From the NCBI GenBank assembly GCA_037441445.1, contig JBBISE010000208.1:1-5198 (forward strand): 5,198 nucleotides of DNA, written 5' to 3'. The notes below the pieces were generated by a model. That model searched no databases and had not been told where the DNA came from. It was given only the letters and a program-made list of their open reading frames with translations. Numbering within the stretch: position 1 is the first letter of the stretch; the number at the start of each line of letters is the position of its first letter. Source of the DNA: JAAYQU01 sp037441445 (GTDB taxonomy: Bacteria; Bacteroidota; Bacteroidia; Bacteroidales; Salinivirgaceae). Both the position numbers and the translations under genes were made by a program. Positions 1 through 5,198 of this stretch are shown piece after piece.

Positions 1-144
1 ATCCTCATTGTTTGTCTTTTTCCATATTCAAAAATAGCAATAATATATTTTATATGCAAATTTATATCAATAATATATATGTTGCATTATATCATTTTGA
101 CCCTGCAACGATCTCAAATATCCTTGACGGTACTCGGTCTATAG
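1..144. other. AT-rich non-coding region downstream of nrfA
   Basis: This stretch lies beyond the nrfA terminator and is extremely A/T-rich. I see no convincing gene in it. An 11-bp direct repeat (CAATAATATAT) occurs at 38-48 and 68-78, exactly 30 bp apart, within low-complexity AT sequence. On the minus strand, TAAATTTG at 64-57 fits the Bacteroidota -7 consensus TAnnTTTG, but no TTTG-like -33 element stands at the right distance. A minus-strand ATG at 8-6 could begin a gene that runs off the left edge, but only eight bases are available, so it cannot be judged. The region is best read as an intergenic spacer. Confidence 0.6.
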
Positions 145-173
145 AAAAAAAAGAGACGTTACAACAACGTCTC
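145..173 (-). terminator. Rho-independent terminator of the nrfHA operon
   Basis: Read on the minus strand, a perfect 8-bp stem (GAGACGTT at 173-166 pairing with AACGTCTC at 160-153) encloses a 5-nt loop (GTTGT). It is followed directly by eight T residues (152-145). The stem starts 22 nt after the nrfA stop codon. Stem, short loop and U-tract together are the classic intrinsic terminator, and the T-tract is on the nrfA side only, so it acts on minus-strand transcripts. It implies that any gene further left is transcribed separately from nrfHA. Confidence 0.92.
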
Positions 174-195
174 CTCGTGCGAAAAATAGTATTAC

Positions 196-1692
196 CTATT
201 TCTTTTCGTAAGGCATTTCAACCCATTTGTGGTAACGCTCATTAAGGAATTCTTGTTTTTCAGCTTTCAATTTCTCCATTTCAAGACCAATAAATTTTTG
301 GGCTTTCTCTTTGGTTGAAATGTCAGGATAAGAAATCGGCTGTTTAACCCCGTTTTGGGTCAGTAGGCGAGCTAATTTTATCCGGGCTTCCTGTGCTTTG
401 TCAATACCGGTTGACAACACTCTGCCCGATTCAACAGGAGAGTGAAATGTACCACCATGGGAAGCAGCAACGTAATCCCAACGCCATTGGGCGTGTCGAA
501 TATCTTTTAAAATTTCGTCCATTTCCTGTGGTGTAGCCCCAACATTCCACGCTTCGCCTGCCTCAATATGGGCTTTTACAAGCAGTTCCTCGAGTTTTAC
601 GCGACTTTGCTTTAGTCTGTCTTGTCTTTCGTACACATCTTTCACCAACCTTTCTGTATCCTCGCGGTGGCAAACCTGGCATGAATTGGCAATATTGTTT
701 AGAGGTGATTGTTTGTGATGATCGGAAAATTTCATTCCACCTTCAGAACGGTAGGGCATGTGACAATCGGCACATGAAACCCCGCGACTGGCATGAACTC
801 CGGTTGTATAGACCTCATAATCGGGGTGTTGTGCCTTAATCATGGGTGTTTTACTGATAGCATGCGTCCAATCGGAAAAATTGATGGCATCGTAGTATTC
901 CTCCATGGCTTCAGCTGAAAATCCGTTGTCCCATGGAAATGTAAGATAATTAACTCCTTCAGCTCCAGGAACTTTCTTATTAAAGTAATATTCTACGTGG
1001 CACTGGGCACAAACCAACGAACGCATTTCCTGGTGTGTAGCTGCCGATAAATCTTTTCCCATTCGCTTATAAGCCTCAGCCAATGCCGGGCGGCTAATTC
1101 GCAGGCTCATGGTTTTTGGGTCGTGGCAGTCAGCGCAGCCAATCGGGTTTTTCACTTCGCCAATTAGGCCTGCCAACGTGGCACCATAGAATTGGGTTAT
1201 CCCAATTTTTTGCATCATTCGCGGAACATCGGGGCTTTTGCAGGCCCAACAAGTTCCTGACATGGGGCCATCAGCCATTGTTTTTGGTGCTGCTGTTCTA
1301 AGAGAATTTAAAACATCTTCGATACTATGCATATGTCCCCGGCCCTGGTTATAATCTTTACTGAAAGGATAACCTGCCCAAAGAACCACCAAATCAGGGT
1401 ATTCAGCAAGTGCATCTATCATTTGGCTGCCACCATATTTACTGCGGAAAGATCCGTCGGCTGTTTTAAGCCATGTTTGGTATTGCTGTGGATAATTCTG
1501 TCCCCAAACAGCATTGTCGGACTCCCATTCATCAATATTACTGAAAGTCTGGTAGGCATACAATGCCTCGGTGCGTCGCTCCATTATGCTGGAGGCCAGA
1601 AGCCCGATGAAAAAAACCACGATCATGGTTCCAGCAAACAATAGCCAACCAACCCATGGCTTTTCGCTAACAATTTTTTGAACAGTTTTCAT
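196..1692 (-). CDS. nrfA: Ammonia-forming cytochrome c nitrite reductase NrfA (pentaheme cytochrome c552)
   Basis: NrfA catalyses the six-electron reduction of nitrite to ammonium in the periplasm, the terminal step of dissimilatory nitrate reduction to ammonium. The 498-residue product is within the usual size range. All five heme sites are visible: the catalytic lysine-ligated CWACK (148-152), then CADCH (186-190), CAQCH (228-232), CADCH (307-311) and CQVCH (338-342). By comparison with known NrfA structures, active-site residues are Arg118 (in GRGH), Tyr235 (in CHVEYYF) and His289 (in KAQH). Glu234, Lys286 and Gln288 match the calcium-site surroundings, pointing to the calcium-dependent class. 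Residues about 14-35 form a hydrophobic segment after a basic start, acting as a Sec signal or an uncleaved anchor. The gene follows nrfH by 24 nt on the same strand and ends in a strong terminator. The ATG start is supported by this signal segment and spacing; no strong Shine-Dalgarno is seen. Maturation needs the CxxCK-specific heme ligation route, which is not encoded here. Confidence 0.98.
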   Translation of the reverse strand: MKTVQKIVSEKPWVGWLLFAGTMIVVFFIGLLASSIMERRTEALYAYQTFSNIDEWESDNAVWGQNYPQQYQTWLKTADGSFRSKYGGSQMIDALAEYPDLVVLWAGYPFSKDYNQGRGHMHSIEDVLNSLRTAAPKTMADGPMSGTCWACKSPDVPRMMQKIGITQFYGATLAGLIGEVKNPIGCADCHDPKTMSLRISRPALAEAYKRMGKDLSAATHQEMRSLVCAQCHVEYYFNKKVPGAEGVNYLTFPWDNGFSAEAMEEYYDAINFSDWTHAISKTPMIKAQHPDYEVYTTGVHASRGVSCADCHMPYRSEGGMKFSDHHKQSPLNNIANSCQVCHREDTERLVKDVYERQDRLKQSRVKLEELLVKAHIEAGEAWNVGATPQEMDEILKDIRHAQWRWDYVAASHGGTFHSPVESGRVLSTGIDKAQEARIKLARLLTQNGVKQPISYPDISTKEKAQKFIGLEMEKLKAEKQEFLNERYHKWVEMPYEKK

Positions 1693-1716
1693 AGAATTCG
1701 ATTTTGAATATGTTGT

Positions 1717-2280
1717 TTATTTTATCATTTTCCTGATCCAGTCGGGCACAGGGCTTCCAAGTCTTGGTGTAAGTGTATTCGGGGTCGATGAAAGTGACGC
1801 CGGATTTGGGTGTGGTGTGCTGCGGTGACATTTTATGCAGCTTTGCGATGTATGTACCTGAAAATAACCCGTTCCGGCCATACGTGGGTTGGCAAACAAC
1901 TGCTCGTGACAACGCAAACAATTATTATGAACAGCCTCTTTTCCCTCATCCTTAATCCTTATGACCTGGGGTTCAGCCCTTAAAGTAAAAACATAGGAGT
2001 GCCGCATTCCATCCTTAGCTTTGAAATAATATTTTGAAACCGGGTTGTCCTGTGGCACATGACAATCATTGCAATGGGTTGCCCGTCGATGACTGCTGTG
2101 AAACCAGCCGCTGTAATGGGGAATCATGATATGGCAATTGATACACGTTTCAGGGGCATCGCTCAGGTACGACCATGCACGGCTTATATAAAAGGTGTAT
2201 GCCCCAAGGCCGGCAAATACTCCCAGTAAAAGAATTACGGGAACCCTGAATTTCTCGGGTGGAATAAAATAATGTAACAT
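1717..2280 (-). CDS. nrfH: Cytochrome c nitrite reductase small subunit NrfH (tetraheme menaquinol dehydrogenase)
   Basis: NrfH is the NapC/NirT-family membrane partner that oxidises menaquinol and delivers electrons to NrfA. The 187-residue product has a short cytoplasmic N-terminus, one membrane helix (about residues 13-33), and a periplasmic domain with four heme motifs: CINCH (46-50), CNDCH (70-74), CLRCH (121-125) and CIKCH (148-152). Met52, two residues after the first motif, matches the CxxCHxM arrangement in which the methionine ligates heme 1 in NrfH. The KAKDG stretch (87-91) carries an Asp corresponding to the one near heme 1 and the quinol site in the Desulfovibrio vulgaris protein. 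The last 35 residues form a Pro/Ser/Thr-rich tail after heme 4, longer than in the compact Desulfovibrio form. It is the first gene of the operon, 24 nt before nrfA, which excludes a stand-alone NapC role. The ATG start gives the expected short tail before the helix. Confidence 0.97.
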   Translation of the reverse strand: MLHYFIPPEKFRVPVILLLGVFAGLGAYTFYISRAWSYLSDAPETCINCHIMIPHYSGWFHSSHRRATHCNDCHVPQDNPVSKYYFKAKDGMRHSYVFTLRAEPQVIRIKDEGKEAVHNNCLRCHEQLFANPRMAGTGYFQVHTSQSCIKCHRSTPHPNPASLSSTPNTLTPRLGSPVPDWIRKMIK

Positions 2281-2326
2281 ACCGTTGATTATTTTCAGCT
2301 AATTTAAGACATTTAGGTATGAATAT

Positions 2327-2355
2327 CAAACTATTTTGTGAAAAAATCCTTAAAA
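2327..2355 (-). promoter_or_regulatory. Possible nrfH promoter (weak match)
   Basis: On the minus strand, TAGTTTG (2333-2327) resembles the Bacteroidota -7 element TAnnTTTG with one spacer base missing. A TTTT (2355-2352) stands 18 nt further upstream in the place of the -33 TTTG. This would put the transcript start near 2320 and give a leader of about 40 nt before the nrfH ATG. The match is imperfect. I found no exact TAnnTTTG on this strand between nrfH and the kinase gene, so nrfHA may depend on an activator. Confidence 0.3.
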
Positions 2356-2381
2356 GCCGTGTAAAAAAAACAAAAAACACT

Positions 2382-2400
2382 CATTAACAAAACATTAACA
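2382..2400. repeat. Tandem 8-bp direct repeat upstream of nrfH
   Basis: CATTAACA occurs twice, at 2382-2389 and 2393-2400, with starts 11 bp apart (about one helical turn); read toward nrfH it is TGTTAATG twice. It lies 100-120 bp upstream of the nrfH start and upstream of its possible promoter. Direct repeats at one-turn spacing are a common form of response-regulator or activator site. The surrounding sequence is A/T-rich, so chance is a real alternative. Confidence 0.35.
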
Positions 2401-2426
2401 CGACCAAAAAAAATCAGAACACGGAT

Positions 2427-2444
2427 TAAATTCAATTGAATTTA
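2427..2444. promoter_or_regulatory. 18-bp perfect palindrome in the divergent nrfH/kinase region (candidate operator)
   Basis: TAAATTCAATTGAATTTA reads identically on both strands with no spacer, centred between 2435 and 2436. It is about 147 bp from the nrfH start and 133 bp from the kinase start, so roughly midway between the two divergent genes. A perfect dyad of this length is suited to binding a dimeric regulator. It does not match the FNR (TTGAT-N4-ATCAA) or CRP (TGTGA-N6-TCACA) consensus. There is no loop or T-tract, so it is not a terminator. No regulator is assigned. Confidence 0.45.
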
Positions 2445-2509
2445 CAGTTGTTGAGCAAATTAGATTTTCGGGAAGCGGACAATTTTTTAGTTATAGGTAT
2501 AAATACGTG

Positions 2510-2539
2510 TTTCACATAACAAGTTTTCCGATAAATTTG
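2510..2539 (+). promoter_or_regulatory. Bacteroidota-type promoter of the sensor kinase gene
   Basis: TAAATTTG at 2532-2539 is an exact match to the Bacteroidota -7 consensus TAnnTTTG. TTTC at 2510-2513 is a three-of-four match to the -33 TTTG, separated by 18 nt. Transcription would start near 2545, giving a leader of about 30 nt before the ATG at 2577. This is the best promoter candidate in the window, and would also serve cutC if the two genes are cotranscribed. Confidence 0.6.
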
Positions 2540-2576
2540 TAAAACAAGGGACTTGCATTTCTAATAAAGAGTGGTC

Positions 2577-4832
2577 ATGAGGTACTTCTACTTTCAGTTG
2601 ATATTACTGATAATTTTAGGTATAGGGGCCTATCCGCAAAACACGGGCAGAAATAAGGTTTTAGTCGTTTTTTCTTATGAAGAGACCTTTCCAACCTATG
2701 AACACGTGAATAGGGCTTTGCGCGAGTTTGCAGATACGGTTCCGGTCGATTTTGATCATTTTTATCTTGACACAAAATACCGTTGCGATGCGCAATATTT
2801 GATGCTCGCCATTCAATTTCTAAAAGAAAAAATTGCAAAGCGGGAGAAGTACGATGCCGTTATAACCGTAGATGATAATGCATTGCGTATAGTCCTTGAA
2901 AACCAGGAAAAATTATTTCCAACAACGCCTGTTATTTTCCTGGGAGTGAACAACATAGAATACGCTCTTTCTATGAACAACAAGAAAAATGTCACAGGGG
3001 TAGTTGAGGCGGTAAGCATGCAAGAAACCATCGAACTAATGAAAAGCATCCAGCCCAATTTACAAACGGTTTACGTTATTACTGATGAGACAGAAACCGC
3101 CATTTCCGATGTAAACCTTTTCTTAGGTACTATAACCCATTTCCCTGAATTACAATACATTATTTTAAACACAAGTAATTATTGTTTCGATAAATTATAC
3201 GAAAAAATTTCCGAAATTGAGGACCACCAAGGTGCATTTTTGCTCATTGCGGCTTATAAAGACAAAGACGATAAGTACATGAATTTTAATCAAATATCAA
3301 AGAGCATTGTAGAAACCGCAAAATTACCCGTTTATCATATTTACCTTCATGGCGTTGGCAAAGGCCTTACTGGTGGCTATGTGGTTAGTCACTACGAACA
3401 AGGAAGAAAGGCTTTACAAATTATTCATAGCATATTCACAGGAAAAGATATTCGCGATATCAAAGTGCTGGAAGAAAGTCCCAATATCCCGGTTGTTGAC
3501 GCACTTCAACTTGCAAAATTTAACATTTCTCCCGAGAACATCCCCAATGGGATAATGACACTCAACAAACCACTGAAAACAGTTCAGATCACTAAGCAAT
3601 TATACAAAATACTGGTTATTAGCATTGGGACACTTCTGACTTGTATGCTCATTGTTTTGATTTTAACGCGCCATTTATCGAGAAAAAACCGCAAACTTAA
3701 AGCCGACAAAAACATTTATCTCAAGCTTTTTATCGAAAGTCCTATGCCAATGATAATCAGTGACCCTGATGATCTGAGTATTACCGATGCCAACATCTCA
3801 GCCAGCACAATGTATGGCTATGTCAAAGAAGAACTTCTGACAATGCAAATAACTGACCTAAACAAACTGCCCAAAGAATCGGTTAAAGAGTTGGCAAACA
3901 AAATACTTTCCGAAAAATCGGTTGTATTGAACCTGAAACACTACAAAAAAAGCGGCGAACCCATGTTCGTTGAAGTGTTTACCAGCTCCCTGTTCCTGAG
4001 TGATAAACAAATGATTATCAGCGTTATATTCGACCAGACGGCACAAAAGCAAATGGAAAACGATATCAGGCTGGCCCTGGAGCAGGCACGTGAAAATGAG
4101 TTGTTAAAGGCCTCGTTTCTAAGAACAATGAACCACGAAGTCCGGACACCGCTTAACGGGGTTATGGGGTTCACAGAATTACTACTGGCAAAAACCAACC
4201 CCGATGAAACAACAGTTAAATACGGTCTTTATATTCGTTCCTGTTCCGAAAAATTGATGGAAATAATTGATAGCGTTTTAGATTTATCAATGCTTGAGAA
4301 CAAGCAAACCAAAGTAAATATTTCGAGGTTTGATGTGAACGATTTAGTAGAAAATATTTATGAAAAAAACGTACGTCAATTTGAAGGGAAGGATGTGCAA
4401 TTTCAATTTTCGGTCAGCACAAATTCTTGTGGAGAAATCAGTTCCGATAGGGCAAAAATTTTTAAAACCATTAATCACTTGATAACTAATGCTGTCAAAT
4501 TTACTCATACCGGCAAGGTTGTTTTGCAGGCTGAGTGTACGGAAAAAATTGTACGTTTCAGTGTTGAGGATACCGGGATTGGAATTGATCCCGCATTTCA
4601 TCAGAAAATATTCGACAGGTTTCGACAGCTTGAACTGACAAACACGAGGCAATATGGCGGGGCGGGAGTTGGTTTGGCCATTGTAAAAGAATATGTTAGT
4701 CTGCTTAAAGGTAGAATAAACCTTCAATCAGCGTTGGGAGAAGGTTCACGGTTTACAATTGAGTTGCCCCGTTTATTGGAAACAGAAACCAATAAAAACC
4801 AACAGACTGCCTTCAACATGTCAATAAATTAA
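2577..4832 (+). CDS. Membrane sensor histidine kinase with ABC substrate-binding-like sensor domain and PAS domain
   Basis: Predicted to autophosphorylate on His in response to an extracytoplasmic ligand and pass the phosphate to a response regulator. From the ATG at 2577 the product is 751 residues; a GTG at 2571 would add two. Order: hydrophobic signal segment (about 4-18); extracytoplasmic domain (about 26-330) whose pattern (KVLVVFSYEE, YDAVITVDD, TPVIFLGVNN, NVTGVVE) resembles the ABC_sub_bind/periplasmic-binding fold; membrane helix (about 343-364); PAS with PAC-like end (about 377-495); linking helix; HisKA with phospho-acceptor His520 in MNHEVRTPLN; HATPase_c (about 620-732) with N box (N638 in NHLITNAVKF), G1 (DTGIGI, 665-670), F box (FDRF, 679-682) and G2 (GGAGVGLAI, 694-702). 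No receiver domain follows, and no response regulator gene is in the window. The only cysteines in the sensor domain are Cys70 and Cys203. It is divergent from nrfH and 21 nt before cutC. Function as a kinase is certain; ligand and target are unknown. Confidence 0.93.
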   Translation: MRYFYFQLILLIILGIGAYPQNTGRNKVLVVFSYEETFPTYEHVNRALREFADTVPVDFDHFYLDTKYRCDAQYLMLAIQFLKEKIAKREKYDAVITVDDNALRIVLENQEKLFPTTPVIFLGVNNIEYALSMNNKKNVTGVVEAVSMQETIELMKSIQPNLQTVYVITDETETAISDVNLFLGTITHFPELQYIILNTSNYCFDKLYEKISEIEDHQGAFLLIAAYKDKDDKYMNFNQISKSIVETAKLPVYHIYLHGVGKGLTGGYVVSHYEQGRKALQIIHSIFTGKDIRDIKVLEESPNIPVVDALQLAKFNISPENIPNGIMTLNKPLKTVQITKQLYKILVISIGTLLTCMLIVLILTRHLSRKNRKLKADKNIYLKLFIESPMPMIISDPDDLSITDANISASTMYGYVKEELLTMQITDLNKLPKESVKELANKILSEKSVVLNLKHYKKSGEPMFVEVFTSSLFLSDKQMIISVIFDQTAQKQMENDIRLALEQARENELLKASFLRTMNHEVRTPLNGVMGFTELLLAKTNPDETTVKYGLYIRSCSEKLMEIIDSVLDLSMLENKQTKVNISRFDVNDLVENIYEKNVRQFEGKDVQFQFSVSTNSCGEISSDRAKIFKTINHLITNAVKFTHTGKVVLQAECTEKIVRFSVEDTGIGIDPAFHQKIFDRFRQLELTNTRQYGGAGVGLAIVKEYVSLLKGRINLQSALGEGSRFTIELPRLLETETNKNQQTAFNMSIN

Positions 4833-4853
4833 AGGCATACACATTAGATTACA

Positions 4854-5198
4854 ATGAGTACACCAAAAATCATAACTGAGGTCGCTGTTTTCACCCCCGA
4901 ATCGGCCATCATTGCAGCCAATGCGGGCGCAGACAGGATAGAATTATGTTCGGGTTACACCGAGGGTGGATTGTCACCAGCTGCATCAACTATAAAATTG
5001 GTCAGAAATAAAACCACATGCAAATTGCACGTTATGATACGGCCAAGAATAGGCGACTTTGTTTATTCGGAATTTGAGAAAGAGATTATTCTTAACGAAA
5101 TAGCGTTTTGCAAATCACTTGAAGTTGACGGCATAGTAGTCGGTGCTTTGACACAACAAGCACAAATTGATACCAAATTCATGCAGGAAGTAGTTGAA
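4854..5198 (+). CDS. cutC: CutC family protein (N-terminal part, cut by window edge)
   Basis: The reading frame from the ATG at 4854 stays open for 115 codons to the window edge, about half of a CutC protein (usually near 240-250 residues). Diagnostic family stretches are present: NAGADRIELC (23-32), GGL (38-40), HVMIRPRIGDF (59-69) and DGIVVG (92-97), arranged as in the TIM-barrel CutC fold. There is no signal peptide, so it is cytoplasmic. CutC has been named a copper homeostasis protein. In E. coli the copper phenotype was later traced to the small RNA MicL made from the cutC region, so the true biochemical role is uncertain. It begins 21 nt after the kinase stop codon with no terminator and no clear promoter between, so it is likely cotranscribed. 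A clear Shine-Dalgarno is absent, as is usual in Bacteroidota. Confidence 0.95.
   Translation, partial: MSTPKIITEVAVFTPESAIIAANAGADRIELCSGYTEGGLSPAASTIKLVRNKTTCKLHVMIRPRIGDFVYSEFEKEIILNEIAFCKSLEVDGIVVGALTQQAQIDTKFMQEVVE

Noticed and set aside
12..245. Plus-strand open frame of 77 codons at the left end
   Set aside because: It runs through AT-rich spacer, the nrfA terminator hairpin and the 3' end of nrfA on the opposite strand, and its product shows no domain-like pattern.
1327..1644. Plus-strand open frame of 105 codons inside nrfA
   Set aside because: It is antisense to the N-terminal half of a clearly genuine nrfA and has no recognisable motif.
1667..1921. Minus-strand open frame of 84 codons bridging nrfH and nrfA
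   Set aside because: It overlaps the heme 3-4 region and tail of nrfH in another frame and has no motif of its own.
2508..2521. TGTT-N6-AACA dyad as a CRP/FNR-family site near the kinase promoter
   Set aside because: Only four bases per arm match, and it lacks the TGTGA or TTGAT cores. It overlaps the -33 element and is likely chance.
2571..2576. GTG at 2571 as the kinase start
   Set aside because: The ATG two codons later gives a normal signal segment and is the more usual start; nothing in the leader favours the GTG.
4344..4727. Minus-strand open frame of 127 codons inside the kinase
   Set aside because: It is antisense to the HATPase_c region, where conserved coding constraint explains the lack of stops.
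2577..4832. Hybrid histidine kinase
   Set aside because: The protein ends about 20 residues after the HATPase_c domain and has no receiver or DNA-binding domain, so it is not a hybrid.

Overview
The window looks like chromosomal DNA from an anaerobic or facultative member of the Bacteroidota, possibly of the Marinilabiliales/Prolixibacteraceae type. That placement is inferred from three things: the style of the NrfHA pair, a good TAnnTTTG (-7) promoter of the Bacteroidota kind ahead of the sensor kinase, and weak or absent Shine-Dalgarno sequences with A/T-rich leaders. No phage, transposon, CRISPR, tRNA or rRNA sequence was seen.

Layout: positions 1-144 are very AT-rich and non-coding. Next comes an intrinsic terminator (145-173, minus strand) that closes a minus-strand operon of nrfH (1717-2280) followed by nrfA (196-1692), the membrane-anchored menaquinol-oxidising cytochrome c nitrite reductase complex. 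A 296-bp divergent intergenic region (2281-2576) separates nrfH from a plus-strand gene for a membrane sensor histidine kinase (2577-4832). It contains the promoter elements, an 18-bp perfect palindrome and a pair of 8-bp direct repeats. Twenty-one bases after the kinase, a CutC-family gene starts (4854) and runs off the right edge.

How the genes work together: NrfH (four CxxCH hemes, one membrane helix) takes electrons from the menaquinone pool and passes them to NrfA (one CxxCK plus four CxxCH hemes), which reduces nitrite to ammonium in the periplasm. This is the respiratory DNRA pathway. The divergent kinase has an extracytoplasmic domain resembling an ABC-transporter substrate-binding protein, then one membrane helix, a PAS domain, HisKA and HATPase_c, with no receiver domain. 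Its partner regulator is not in the window. Whether it controls nrfHA is only a suggestion from the head-to-head arrangement. CutC probably shares the kinase transcript, with no evident functional link. All genes look intact and conventional; the main open questions are the ligand of the kinase sensor domain and the role of the palindrome.
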